A DNA stretch of 64,000 bases from Comamonas sp. (GTDB lineage Bacteria; Pseudomonadota; Gammaproteobacteria; Burkholderiales; Burkholderiaceae_C). Of the stretch, positions 26,867 through 37,766 are shown piece after piece. The translations under genes and the position numbers were made by a program. Positions within the stretch are counted from its first letter, which is position 1, and every line of letters begins with the position of its first letter. The stretch spans positions 620,001-684,000 of the forward strand of contig JAJPEQ010000013.1 in the NCBI GenBank assembly GCA_021166775.1, written 5' to 3'. Under the pieces are notes generated by a model. The model searched no databases, had not been told where the DNA came from, and saw only the letters and a program-made list of their open reading frames with translations.

Positions 26867-28147
26867 ATGCATCTTGACACCCTGGCCGTCCACGCCGGCT
26901 ACACCCCCGACCCCACGACGAAGTCGGCCGCGGTGCCGATCTACCAGACCACCTCCTACGTCTTCGACAACGCGCAGCACGGCGCCGATCTGTTCGATCT
27001 GAAGGTGCCAGGCAACATCTACACGCGCATCATGAATCCGACAACCGACGTGCTGGAAAAGCGCCTGGCTGCGCTCGAAGGCGGCGTGGGCGCGCTGGCG
27101 TTTGCCTCGGGCATGTCGGCCATCACCGCGGCCATCCAGACGATTGCCGAGGCGGGCGACAACATCGTGGCCGCCAGCACGCTCTATGGCGGCACCTACA
27201 ACCTGTTCGCGCACACCTTCCCGCAGCAGGGCATCACGGTGCGCTTTGCCGACCCGCGCAAACCCGAGAGCTTCGGTACACTGATCGACGAGCGCACCAA
27301 AGCGGTGTTCTGCGAATCCATCGGCAACCCGTTGGGCAACGTGACCGACATCCGCGCGCTGGCCGACGTGGCCCATGCCCACGGCGTGCCGCTGATCGTG
27401 GACAACACCGTGCCCAGCCCCTATCTGTTGCGCCCGATCGAGCACGGCGCGGACATCGTGGTGCACGCGCTCACCAAGTACCTCAACGGCCACGGCAACA
27501 GCATCGGCGGCGCGATCGTCGACAGCGGCAAATTCCCTTGGGGCCAGCACAAGGCGCGCTTCAAGCGCCTGAACGAGCCCGACGTGAGCTACCACGGCGT
27601 GGTCTACACCGAGGCGCTGGGCCCGGCGGCCTACATCGGCCGCGCGCGCGTGGTGCCGCTGAGGAACACCGGCGCGGCGCTCTCCCCGTTCAACGCCTGG
27701 CAGATCCTGCAGGGCATAGAAACCCTGGGTCTGCGCATGGAGCGCACCTGCGAGAACGCGCAAAAAATAGCCGAAACGCTGGAGCAGCACCCCAAGGTGG
27801 AGTGGGTGCGCTACGCGGGGCTGCCGGGCCACCCGGACCACGCCATCGCCCAGCGCCTGCTCGGTGGCAAGGCCTCGGGCATCGTTTCGTTCAACCTCAA
27901 GACCGAGGGCGATCCGCGCGCCGCGGGGGCGCGCTTCCTTGACGCGCTGAAACTGTTCTACCGCCTGGTGAACATCGGCGACACGCGGTCTCTGGCCACC
28001 CACCCGGCATCGACCACGCACCGCCAGCTCGACGCGGCGGAACTCCTCAGCGCGGGAGTGAGCGAGGGCATGATCCGCCTGTCGATCGGCATAGAGCACA
28101 TCAGCGACCTGCTCGCGGACCTGAACCAGGCGCTGGACGCGGTCTGA
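26867..28147 (+). CDS. metY: O-acetylhomoserine sulfhydrylase / aminocarboxypropyltransferase
   Basis: 426 residues. A PLP fold-type I enzyme: substrate loop IYTRIMNPTTDVLEKRLAALEGG, ASGMSAITAA phosphate-binding loop, Asp in LIVDNTVPSPYLLRPIEHGA and PLP lysine in VVHALTKYLNGHG. The insert around SGKFPWGQHKARFKRLNEP and the C-terminal THRQLDAAELLSAGVSEGMIRLSIGIEH are typical of the MetY group, which makes homocysteine directly from O-acetylhomoserine and sulfide. ATG 26867 is used rather than an in-frame ATG at 26816. An intrinsic terminator follows immediately. Confidence 0.92.
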   Translation: MHLDTLAVHAGYTPDPTTKSAAVPIYQTTSYVFDNAQHGADLFDLKVPGNIYTRIMNPTTDVLEKRLAALEGGVGALAFASGMSAITAAIQTIAEAGDNIVAASTLYGGTYNLFAHTFPQQGITVRFADPRKPESFGTLIDERTKAVFCESIGNPLGNVTDIRALADVAHAHGVPLIVDNTVPSPYLLRPIEHGADIVVHALTKYLNGHGNSIGGAIVDSGKFPWGQHKARFKRLNEPDVSYHGVVYTEALGPAAYIGRARVVPLRNTGAALSPFNAWQILQGIETLGLRMERTCENAQKIAETLEQHPKVEWVRYAGLPGHPDHAIAQRLLGGKASGIVSFNLKTEGDPRAAGARFLDALKLFYRLVNIGDTRSLATHPASTTHRQLDAAELLSAGVSEGMIRLSIGIEHISDLLADLNQALDAV

Positions 28148-28168
28148 TCCGGTTTTGGCATCAAAAAC

Positions 28169-28210
28169 GCGGCTGGCGCCTGTGGGGCAAGCGTCAGCCG
28201 CTATTTTTTT
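28169..28210 (+). terminator. Intrinsic terminator of metY formed by interspersed repeat copy C
   Basis: GCGGCTGGCGC (28169-28179) pairs with GCGTCAGCCGC (28191-28201) around an 11-base loop, with a single mismatch-type pair. It is followed by TA and seven T residues (28204-28210). The element carries AAGCGTCAGCCGCT, a variant (11 of 14) of the repeat core AAGCGCAAGCAGCT, and TTTTGGCATCAA upstream as in copy A. Confidence 0.75.
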
Positions 28211-29487
28211 CAGTGCAGCAATTGCGGCACGATGGTCGACAGCGCCGGCACGTAGGTGACGATCATCAGGAAAATCAGCAGCAGCAGCGTCCAGGGTAGC
28301 GCCGCCCGCACCACCTGCCCTATCGTCATGTGCGTGATGCCCGAGGTGACGAAGAGGTTAAGCCCCACGGGTGGCGTGACCATGCCGATCTCCAGGTTCA
28401 CCACCATGATGATGCCCAGATGCACCGGGTCTATGCCCAGCTTCTCGGCGATGGGAAACAGGATGGGCGCCATGATCAGGATGATGCCGGTGGGCTCCAT
28501 GAACATGCCCGCCACCAGCAGCAGGATGTTGACGACGATCAGGAACTGCCACGGGGCCATGCCCATGCCGGCGATCGATTCGGCGATCTGCTGCGGTATG
28601 CGCTCCGTGGTGAGCACGTGGGCGAACAGCAGCGCATTGGCGATGATGAACATCAGCATCACCGTGACCTTGGCCGATTCCAGCAGCACGCCGGGAATGT
28701 CGCCCCACTTGAGGTCGCGGTAGATGAACACCGCCACGACGAAGGCATAGACCGCCGCCACCGCAGCCGCCTCGGTGGGCGTGAACACCCCGCCATAGAT
28801 GCCGCCCAGGATGATGACCACCAGCAGCAGGCCCCACAGCGACTGGCGTCCGGCGACGAACACCTCGTTCATGCTGGCCTTGGGCTGGCGCGGCAGCTTG
28901 AGCACGCGGGCGCGCCAGTAAATGGCCACCATCAGGATCAGCCCCAGCACGATGCCCGGCAGGATGCCCGCGAGGAACAGCGCCCCCACCGAGGTTTCCG
29001 TGACCGCGCCATAGACCACGAGCACGATGGAGGGCGGAATCAGGATGCCGAGCGTGCCGGCGTTGCAGATCACGCCCGCGGCGAATTCCTTGCTGTAGCC
29101 GGCCTTGACCATGCCGGCAATCACGATGGAGCCCACCGCCACCACCGTCGCGGGCGAAGAGCCCGATACCGCCGCGAACAGCATGCAGGCCAGCACCGAG
29201 GCCATGGCCAGGCCGCCCGGGAAATGCCCCACGCAGGCATTGGCAAAGCGGATCATGCGCCGCGCCACGCCGCCCGTAGTCATGAACACGCCGCCGACGA
29301 TGAAGAAGGGAATCGCCAGCAGCGTGTAGTGCTCGGACGTCTCGTAGATCTTGAGCGTGAGCGAAGCCAGCGAATCGTTGGTGAAGCCCAGTATCACCGC
29401 CAGCGAGGACAGGCCCAGCGCCACGCCCACGGGCATGCCCATGAACATGAAGACGAAGAGCAGCACGAAGAGAACCAGGGTGTTCAT
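28210..29487 (-). CDS. dctM: TRAP transporter large permease DctM
   Basis: 425 residues and about 12 membrane helices. Family hallmarks are MGMPVGVALGLSS near the N-terminus, LLAIPFFIVGGVFMTTGG, FAAVSGSSPATVVAVG, NAGTLGILIPPSIVLVVYG and GMVTPPVGLNLFV. DctM uses the sodium gradient to move substrate delivered by DctP. ATG 29487 overlaps the dctQ stop by ATGA; in-frame sequence beyond it to 29742 lies antisense-like over dctQ and is not coding. Confidence 0.94.
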   Translation of the reverse strand: MNTLVLFVLLFVFMFMGMPVGVALGLSSLAVILGFTNDSLASLTLKIYETSEHYTLLAIPFFIVGGVFMTTGGVARRMIRFANACVGHFPGGLAMASVLACMLFAAVSGSSPATVVAVGSIVIAGMVKAGYSKEFAAGVICNAGTLGILIPPSIVLVVYGAVTETSVGALFLAGILPGIVLGLILMVAIYWRARVLKLPRQPKASMNEVFVAGRQSLWGLLLVVIILGGIYGGVFTPTEAAAVAAVYAFVVAVFIYRDLKWGDIPGVLLESAKVTVMLMFIIANALLFAHVLTTERIPQQIAESIAGMGMAPWQFLIVVNILLLVAGMFMEPTGIILIMAPILFPIAEKLGIDPVHLGIIMVVNLEIGMVTPPVGLNLFVTSGITHMTIGQVVRAALPWTLLLLIFLMIVTYVPALSTIVPQLLH

Positions 29488-30011
29488 GGCTTGGCCTCCA
29501 TCTCTTCGCGCATCTTCAGCGCGTCTTCGGCCTCGTCGCCGAGCAGGTGCACGTCCTGCCCGCTCAGGAGCTTGTAGAACACCACGCCAAAGCGCAGCGC
29601 CAGCAGGATGAAACCGAAGGGCAGCACGATCTTGGGCACCCACTGCGGCACCGGAATGTCCTGCATGTACACGCCCACGGTGTAGAGCTTGGACAGGTAC
29701 TGCCAACCCCCAAAGGCGAGCACGCATGAATACAGGATGCACAGCGCCGTGGCCGCCAGCGCGACGGCGCGCGCCAGGCGCGGGTTCATGACCCTGATCA
29801 AGGCGTCGATGCCGATGTGCGCGCTCACGCGCACGCCGTAGGACGCGCCGATGAAGATCATCCAGGCGAACATCACCCCGGTGAGCTCCATCGCCCAGGT
29901 GAAGCTGTAGTTGAACACGTAGCGCGCAACCACCTGGCCAAAGGTGACCAGGGTCATGCCCGCCAGCATCAGCGCGAGGAAGTACTCCTCAAGTCGATCC
30001 ATCCAGCGCAT
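29484..30011 (-). CDS. dctQ: TRAP transporter small permease DctQ
   Basis: 175 residues with four predicted membrane helices (ALMLAGMTLVTFGQVVARYVF, MELTGVMFAWMIFIGASYG, AVALAATALCILYSCVLAF, VLPFGFILLALRFGVVFY). The FTWAMELTG segment with its conserved Trp and Glu is typical of DctQ. It supports the assembly and function of DctM. GAGGG lies 9 bases before the ATG at 30011. It sits between the dctP terminator and dctM, to which it is coupled by ATGA. Confidence 0.92.
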   Translation of the reverse strand: MRWMDRLEEYFLALMLAGMTLVTFGQVVARYVFNYSFTWAMELTGVMFAWMIFIGASYGVRVSAHIGIDALIRVMNPRLARAVALAATALCILYSCVLAFGGWQYLSKLYTVGVYMQDIPVPQWVPKIVLPFGFILLALRFGVVFYKLLSGQDVHLLGDEAEDALKMREEMEAKP

Positions 30012-30043
30012 GCTCGGATACCCTCAAGTGAAATTAACAGGCC

Positions 30044-30073
30044 AAAAAAAGCGACCCAGTGTGCGGGTCGCTT
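30044..30073 (-). terminator. Intrinsic (partial) terminator between dctP and dctQM
   Basis: On the minus strand AAGCGACCC, a 7-base loop and GGGTCGCTT form a perfect 9-base-pair stem (30049-30073), followed directly by a run of seven T (complement of 30044-30050). It lies 38 bases after dctP and 33 bases before dctQ in an otherwise colinear operon. It should lower dctQM expression relative to dctP, as described for other dctPQM operons. Confidence 0.85.
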
Positions 30074-30111
30074 CCCTCTTTGGGCTTGGCAAATGCAAGG
30101 CCCCCTGACGC

Positions 30112-32243
<2,132 letters not shown>

Positions 32244-32248
<5 letters not shown>

Positions 32249-32273
32249 GGCCGCTATTATCCAAAGCCGTGCC
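32244..32273. promoter_or_regulatory. Inverted repeat spanning both divergent start codons (receptor gene / sensor kinase gene)
   Basis: GGCACGGC (32244-32251) and GCCGTGCC (32266-32273) form a perfect 8-base inverted repeat with a 14-base spacer. Each arm contains one of the two GTG start codons of the divergent genes. It could be a dyad for the response regulator, or simply reflect both proteins beginning Val-Pro. Confidence 0.4.
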
Positions 32274-34302
32274 GCTGACCGCCCCGCATCCCGCCGAAGA
32301 CTTCGCGCTCCTGCACGCCGCCACCCGCCCCCTGGGCGAGCGCGGCGGCCGGCGCGCCACGCTCTGGATGCTGGGCCTGGCCTTGCTGACCGTGCTGACC
32401 GTGCTGGCCCTGGCCTGGTATCTGCACCGTGTCGAAGTGCAGGAAGAAGAACGCCGGCGCGGCGCGGACGCGCAGTGGCTGGAGCAAAGCGTGCAGTTCC
32501 ACTTCCGCCGTCTTGAAGGCGATCTGGCGCAGCGCGCGCGCCAGCTCGCGATCGATGGCCCGCAGGCGCTGCAGACGCCGGGCCAGGGCGAGGCCGACAC
32601 CCACCCTGCCGGCCTGCTGTGGCGCAGTCCCGCCGTGGTGCAGGCGCAGGCCTGGCTGGCCCAGCCGGGCGACCCGCGCGGCAGCGCCGGGGACCTCGCC
32701 ATCTGGCGGGCCGACCTGGAGTCGAATGCCGAAAACCACCAGCAGCTGCAGCTGCTGCAGGACACCGCCGCCAGCCTGCGGCGGGCAAGCTACGCCGGGC
32801 CCCTGCGGGATGCGGACGGCGGCCAGGACGGGCGCGTCTGGCTGGCCGTCCCCTCGTTCGACGGCGCCCGCCTGGCCGGGCTCTACGTGGTGGCGCTGTC
32901 CATGCAGCAGGCGCTGGTCGCCCTGCTGCCGCCCTGGTTCATCGCGCAGCAGCAGGTGCGCATCGTGGCGGACGCGGGCCTGCCGGGCGGCACTGCGCCG
33001 GACGGCGCCAGCTACCTCACGCCCATGAACCTGCCCGGCGTGGAGCTGCTGCTGCAGGTGACGCCGCTGGGTTCGCACACCTCCTCCACGCCGCGGCTGT
33101 TCTTCGCCGTCGCCCTGGTGTTCCTGCTCGGCCTGCTGGTGAGCCTGCTGGCGCTGCGGCGCGACTTTGCCAAGCGCCAGCAGGTGCAGCAGCGCCTGCA
33201 GGCCGAGGTGGCGCTGCGCTCGGCCATGGAGCGCTCAGTCAGCATAGGCATGCGCGCCTGGGACCTGCAGGGCACCATCCTCTACGTGAACCAGGCCTTC
33301 TGCGCCATGGTGGGCTACGGCGCGCAGGAGCTGCGCGGCGCGCGCGCGCCCATGCCCTACTGGCCGGACGAGCAGGCGGGCGAGCTGGCCGTGCTGCACG
33401 GCGGCATCCTGCATGCGGGCACGCAGCCGCAGGGCCTGGAGGCGCAGTACCGCCACCGCGACGGCCACCTGGTGGACGTGCTGATTCACGAGGCGCCGCT
33501 GCTTGCCGCCGACGGACGCCAGCTCGGCTGGATGAGTTCGGTGCTGGACATCAGCGAACGCAAGCATGCGCAGCGGCTGGCCGCCGAGCAGCAGGAAAAG
33601 CTCGAAGCCTCCGAGCGCCTGGTGGCCGTGGGCGAGGTGGCCTCCACGCTGGCGCACGAGCTCAACCAACCGCTGGGCGCGCTGGCCAGCTTTGCCAACG
33701 GCCTACTCAACCGCCTGCGCGCGGGCACGATTGCCCTGGCCGACATGGAACCCGTGGTGCGGCGCATGGCGCAGCTGGCCGAGCGCGCCGGCGGCGTGAC
33801 GCAGCGCGTGAACGCCTTTGCGCGCAAGCGCGAGCTGCACCTGACGCGGCTGGACCTGGCGGCGCTGGTGCGCCGCGCGGTAAGCACGGCGCAGGAAGGC
33901 CAGGCCACGCCCATCGCCCTGCAGCTGCCAAGCCGCCCCGTGCTGGTGCGCGGCGACGCCCTGCTGCTGGAACACCTGGTGCACAACCTGTGCTCCAACG
34001 CGCTGGACTGGGCGGGCGAAGCCGCGACCGCCCCGGCCCGGGTACAGGTGCGCCTGCAGGCCGACACGACCACGGGCGAAGCGAGCCTGGCGGTGGCCGA
34101 CAGCGGCCCCGGCGTGTCCGAGGCCGCCCAGGCCCGGCTGTTTGACGCCTTCTTCAGCACCAAGCACGGTGGCATGGGCATGGGCCTGGCCATCTGCCGC
34201 TCGATTGCCGAGGCGCACCACGGGCGCATCCAGGTGGAGCGCGACGCACTGCTGGGCGGCGCGCTGTTCACCGCCATCCTGCCCTTGGAGAGCGACGCAT
34301 GA
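32269..34302 (+). CDS. dctS: PAS-containing membrane sensor histidine kinase (DctS/DctB-like)
   Basis: 677 residues. A transmembrane helix (about 33-52) is followed by a periplasmic sensor region (about 53-280), a second helix (about 283-305) and a cytoplasmic PAS domain (about 320-440, ending SVLDISERK). The HisKA H-box ASTLAHELNQPLGAL and HATPase_c boxes come last: N (HLVHNLCSNAL), G1 (VADSGPGV), F (FDAFFSTK) and G2 (GMGMGLAI). This is the layout of dicarboxylate sensors DctS/DctB. The start is a GTG at 32269; Met 34 (32368), directly before the first helix, is an alternative. The stop overlaps the response-regulator ATG (ATGA). Confidence 0.88.
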   Translation: MPLTAPHPAEDFALLHAATRPLGERGGRRATLWMLGLALLTVLTVLALAWYLHRVEVQEEERRRGADAQWLEQSVQFHFRRLEGDLAQRARQLAIDGPQALQTPGQGEADTHPAGLLWRSPAVVQAQAWLAQPGDPRGSAGDLAIWRADLESNAENHQQLQLLQDTAASLRRASYAGPLRDADGGQDGRVWLAVPSFDGARLAGLYVVALSMQQALVALLPPWFIAQQQVRIVADAGLPGGTAPDGASYLTPMNLPGVELLLQVTPLGSHTSSTPRLFFAVALVFLLGLLVSLLALRRDFAKRQQVQQRLQAEVALRSAMERSVSIGMRAWDLQGTILYVNQAFCAMVGYGAQELRGARAPMPYWPDEQAGELAVLHGGILHAGTQPQGLEAQYRHRDGHLVDVLIHEAPLLAADGRQLGWMSSVLDISERKHAQRLAAEQQEKLEASERLVAVGEVASTLAHELNQPLGALASFANGLLNRLRAGTIALADMEPVVRRMAQLAERAGGVTQRVNAFARKRELHLTRLDLAALVRRAVSTAQEGQATPIALQLPSRPVLVRGDALLLEHLVHNLCSNALDWAGEAATAPARVQVRLQADTTTGEASLAVADSGPGVSEAAQARLFDAFFSTKHGGMGMGLAICRSIAEAHHGRIQVERDALLGGALFTAILPLESDA

Positions 34303-34958
34303 ACACCACCGCCATGGACATCCACATCGTCGATGACGATGCCGACGTGCGCGACGGCCTGGCCTGGCTGTTCGATTCACGCGGCTGGAAGACCCGGGTA
34401 TGGCAGGGCGGCGACGTCTTTCTGGATGCCGCCCGCGCGCTGCAGGGCCAGTGGGGCCTGGCGGTGGTGCTGCTGGACATCCGCATGCAGCCGCTCTCGG
34501 GCCTCGTGACTTTCGAGCGTCTCAAGACCCTGGGCTGCCCCTGGCCCGTGCTCTTCCTGACCGGGCATGGTGACGTGGCCACGGCGGTGCAGGCGGTCAA
34601 GGAAGGCGCCTGGGACTTTCTGGAAAAGCCCTTCCAGGACAACATGCTGGTGGACCGCGTGGAGCAGGCCATGCAAGCGCTGCTGACACGCAGCGCCGGC
34701 GAGCGCGAGCTGCAGCGCCTGCGCCAGGCGCTGGCGTCCCTGAGCCCGCGCGAACGCGAGGTGCTGGGCGAGCTGCTGCGCGGCCACTACAACAAGAACA
34801 TCGCCGAGCACCTGGGCATCAGCGCGCGCACGGTGGAATTCCACCGCGCCAACATCTTCGAGAAAATGGGCGTGGAGTCGGCCATCGAACTGGCGCACAA
34901 GCTGGGGCAGCTGCCCCCGGCGGATCTGGGTCTGAAAAACGGTCCCACCGCCTTCTGA
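34299..34958 (+). CDS. dctR: FixJ/DctR-type response regulator with LuxR HTH
   Basis: 219 residues. Receiver domain with acidic pocket HIVDDDADVRDGL, phosphoacceptor Asp in VVLLDIRMQPLSG, Thr in LFLTGHGDV and Lys in FLEKPFQDN. A short linker leads to a GerE/LuxR helix-turn-helix (SLSPREREVLGELLRGHYNKNIAEHLGISARTVEFHR). It resembles DctR of the Rhodobacter DctSR pair that activates TRAP dctPQM rather than the NtrC-type DctD. It is coupled to the kinase gene by ATGA and is the likely activator of the neighbouring dctPQM operon. Confidence 0.9.
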   Translation: MNTTAMDIHIVDDDADVRDGLAWLFDSRGWKTRVWQGGDVFLDAARALQGQWGLAVVLLDIRMQPLSGLVTFERLKTLGCPWPVLFLTGHGDVATAVQAVKEGAWDFLEKPFQDNMLVDRVEQAMQALLTRSAGERELQRLRQALASLSPREREVLGELLRGHYNKNIAEHLGISARTVEFHRANIFEKMGVESAIELAHKLGQLPPADLGLKNGPTAF

Positions 34959-34978
34959 AAACGCCGGGCGGCCGTTCA

Positions 34979-36082
34979 CTACAGGCCGGGCAGCCCCGCC
35001 ACATGCGCGCCGACGGCCAGTGAGCTCGTGAGCCCCGGCGATTCGATGCCAAAGAGGTTGACCAGCCCAGGCACGCCATGCTCGCGCGGCCCCTGGATCA
35101 GAAAATCCGCCGCGGGCTCTGCGGGCCCGCTGATTTTGGGGCGCATGCCTGCATAACCCGGCTGCAGCGCGCCATCGGGCAGCTCAGGCCAGTAGCGGCG
35201 CACCTCGCCGTAAAACCCCAGTGCGCGTTCGGCCTGCACCTGCAGGTCGCCCGGGTCATCGACCCACTGCACGTCCGGCCCGAACCGGGCCTGGCCCGCA
35301 AGATCGAGCGTCAGGTGCACGCCCAGGCCCGCGGACTCGGGCAAGGGGTAGATCAGACGGGAAAACGGCACGCGCACGGCACATGAGAAATAACTGCCCT
35401 TGGCGTGGAAGGCGACGGGCACGCAGGCCGCCGGCAAACCCTCGATGCGCCGCGCCAGATCAACCGCATTCAAGCCGGCCGCATTCACGAGCAGGCGCGT
35501 ATCGATCGCCGTGCCGTCGTGCGTGCGTACCCGCAGCGCTCCCGCCACGCGGGCCACGGTCTGAACCTGCGTCCTGAGCACCACCGTGCCGCCCGCGCGC
35601 TCCAGATCGGCCTGCAACGCGAGCATCAGTGCATGGCTGTCGATGATGCCGGTGTCGGGCGAAACCAGCGCCGCATGGCAGGCGAGCGCAGGTTCAAGCC
35701 GCCGGGCGGCCGCGCCGTCGAGCCAGTGCAGCCCTCGCACACCGTTGGCCTGCGCGCGCTCGGCCACGGCCTGCAGCGCATCGGTCTGCTGCTCTGAGGT
35801 GGCGACGACAAGCTTGCCGCAGCGCCGGTGCGGCACGCCCCGCTGTGCGCAGTAGTCGTAGAGCATGGTGCGACCCTGCACGCACAGGCGCGCCTTGAGC
35901 GAGCCCGCCGGGTAATAGAGGCCTGCATGGATGACCTCGCTGCTCCGCGCGCTCGTCTGCGTGCCGATCGCGTCCTCGGCTTCGAGCACCAGCACGTCGC
36001 GCCCTTGCAAGGCCAACGCACGCGCGATCGCCAGGCCCACCACGCCCGCACCCACCACCACGCATTGCACGCTGTCTGCCAT
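34979..36082 (-). CDS. FAD-dependent oxidoreductase, L-2-hydroxyglutarate oxidase-like (DAO family)
   Basis: 367 residues. It begins with [20 protein letters not shown] (Rossmann GxGxxG) and then [31 protein letters not shown], the block that defines LhgO-type DAO enzymes. [17 protein letters not shown] and [15 protein letters not shown] follow, with [15 protein letters not shown] at the C-terminus for FAD. LhgO oxidises L-2-hydroxyglutarate; related family members use other 2-hydroxyacids. It is convergent with dctR and stands alone. The 165 bases separating it from the photolyase gene contain a long-loop hairpin (GAAGCCTG/CAGGCTTC) but no T-run. Confidence 0.8.
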   Translation of the reverse strand: MADSVQCVVVGAGVVGLAIARALALQGRDVLVLEAEDAIGTQTSARSSEVIHAGLYYPAGSLKARLCVQGRTMLYDYCAQRGVPHRRCGKLVVATSEQQTDALQAVAERAQANGVRGLHWLDGAAARRLEPALACHAALVSPDTGIIDSHALMLALQADLERAGGTVVLRTQVQTVARVAGALRVRTHDGTAIDTRLLVNAAGLNAVDLARRIEGLPAACVPVAFHAKGSYFSCAVRVPFSRLIYPLPESAGLGVHLTLDLAGQARFGPDVQWVDDPGDLQVQAERALGFYGEVRRYWPELPDGALQPGYAGMRPKISGPAEPAADFLIQGPREHGVPGLVNLFGIESPGLTSSLAVGAHVAGLPGL

Positions 36083-36247
36083 GGTCCACCCGTTCTCGCA
36101 AAGCTCGAGCCCGAATTATCCGGTGCAAGGCTCGCAAGATGGGGTGGTGAACACACAGGCCTTGGACTGTTTCACCCTGTGTGCGTGGCCCCCCTGCGCC
36201 GTGACGAAGCCTGTCGGGTCTTCGTGTCGCTCCAGGCTTCTTCGGTT

Positions 36248-37762
36248 TCATGAAACAGCACGTTCCGGCAAAACCGAGAACCGCATCCGCGTGCGTTCTC
36301 TTGCCCGCGCATGGTCCACCACAGGCAAGGGGTAGTCCACGCCCAGGCGCAACCCGCAGGTCGCCAGCTCGGCCGGCTTCATGGCGGCTGGAAAGTGGAT
36401 GTGCGCATCGGGCACGCGCGCCAGCTCAGGCAGGTAGCGGCGGATGAACCTGCCCTCGGGGTCGAAGCGCTGCGATTGCGTCACCGGGTTGAAGATGCGA
36501 AACCAGGGCTGTGCGTCGCAGCCCGTGGAGGCCGCCCACTGCCAGCCGCCGTTGTTGGCAGCCAGGTCGTAGTCGTTCAGGTGCTGCGCAAAAAAGCGCT
36601 CACCACGGCGCCAGTCGATACCCAGGTCCTTGGTCAGAAAGCTTGCCACCACCATGCGCAGGCGGTTGTGCATGTAGCCGGTTTGCAGCAGCTGGCGCAT
36701 GGCGGCATCGACCAGCGGATAGCCGGTGCGCGCTTCGCACCAGGCCTGCCACAGCTCGGGCGCTGGATCCCACTGCACGCGGTCGTACTCGGGCTTGAAC
36801 GACTGCGTGACGACCTGCGGGTGATGCCACAGAATCATGAAGTAGAAGTCACGCCAGGCCAGTTCGGACAGCCAGGTCTGCGCGCCCTCGCAGCCCTGTT
36901 CGGCCTGCTTTGCCGCCAGCCGCGCCAGCTGGCGGATCGAGACCGTGCCAAAGCGCAGGTGTACCGACAGGTAGGACACGCCCTTGCGGCCGGGGTAGTC
37001 GCGTGCTTCTTTGTACGCCGCCATGCGCGGCACAAAGTCTTGCAGCAGCCGCTGTGCGCCGCTCATGCCCGTGGGCAGGGCCAGCTCGTGCAGGTTGGTG
37101 GGGCCAAAGCCCAGGTCTGACAGCGTGGGCAGGTCTTCACCTGCGGGCGGCGGCGCCAGGTGCTGAGCGTAGCGATCGACGGGGTAGGCTCTGAGCTGGA
37201 AATCGTCCAGCCGCTGCAGCCAGGCGCGCCTGTAGGGCGTGAACACGCTGTAGGGCCGGCCTTGCTGGGTCAGCACCTCGCCCTGGTCGAGCAGCGCCTG
37301 ATCCTTGTAATCGCTGAAGGCGATGCCCAGCGCGCACAAGGCCTCGGCCACGCGCCGGTCGCGCGCGATGGCCTCGGGTTCGTAGTCGCGGTTGACCAAT
37401 ACCTCCCGCACGCCAAGCGCCTGCGCGAGTTCAGCCATGCACTGCAGCGCCCGGCCATGGCGCACGATGAGTCCGCCACCCGGGGCGCCGCTGCGCGCGG
37501 CCAGCTGCCGCAGGCGCGCGTGCAGCTCCAGCACGCTGGCGTGGATGAACTGCACGCGCCGGTCTTCGCGGCTGGGCAGTGCATCCAGGATGTCGGTGTC
37601 GAACACGAACACGCAATACACCCGCTGGTAGCGGCGCAGCGCGTGGTACAGCGCGGCATGGTCGTCGCAGCGCAGGTCGCGGCGCAGCCATACCAGCGCG
37701 CCTGCGCCCGTGGTGGCAACCTCCCTTTTCCCTACGCTGCGTGTCACCGTTCGCCCCGGCAT
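36248..37762 (-). CDS. phrB: Deoxyribodipyrimidine (CPD) photolyase
   Basis: 504 residues. An N-terminal alpha/beta antenna domain (ALVWLRRDLRCDDHAALYHAL) is followed by the helical FAD domain with YLSVHLRFGTVSIRQL, WLSELAWRDFYFMILWHHP, MRQLLQTGYMHNRLRMVVASFLTKDLGIDWRRGE and ANNGGWQWAASTGCDAQPWFRIFNP, all class I photolyase signatures. The enzyme uses visible light to split cyclobutane pyrimidine dimers. It is the last gene of the ten-gene operon that starts at 45570; only 4 bases separate it from the GST-like gene. Position in a CarH-type regulon fits light-inducible DNA repair. Confidence 0.94.
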   Translation of the reverse strand: MPGRTVTRSVGKREVATTGAGALVWLRRDLRCDDHAALYHALRRYQRVYCVFVFDTDILDALPSREDRRVQFIHASVLELHARLRQLAARSGAPGGGLIVRHGRALQCMAELAQALGVREVLVNRDYEPEAIARDRRVAEALCALGIAFSDYKDQALLDQGEVLTQQGRPYSVFTPYRRAWLQRLDDFQLRAYPVDRYAQHLAPPPAGEDLPTLSDLGFGPTNLHELALPTGMSGAQRLLQDFVPRMAAYKEARDYPGRKGVSYLSVHLRFGTVSIRQLARLAAKQAEQGCEGAQTWLSELAWRDFYFMILWHHPQVVTQSFKPEYDRVQWDPAPELWQAWCEARTGYPLVDAAMRQLLQTGYMHNRLRMVVASFLTKDLGIDWRRGERFFAQHLNDYDLAANNGGWQWAASTGCDAQPWFRIFNPVTQSQRFDPEGRFIRRYLPELARVPDAHIHFPAAMKPAELATCGLRLGVDYPLPVVDHARARERTRMRFSVLPERAVS

Positions 37763-37766
37763 CGGC

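Noticed and set aside
36130-36247. Hairpin GAAGCCTG/CAGGCTTC as a terminator of the photolyase operon
   Set aside because: The loop is about 19 bases and no T-run follows on the minus strand, so it was not called.
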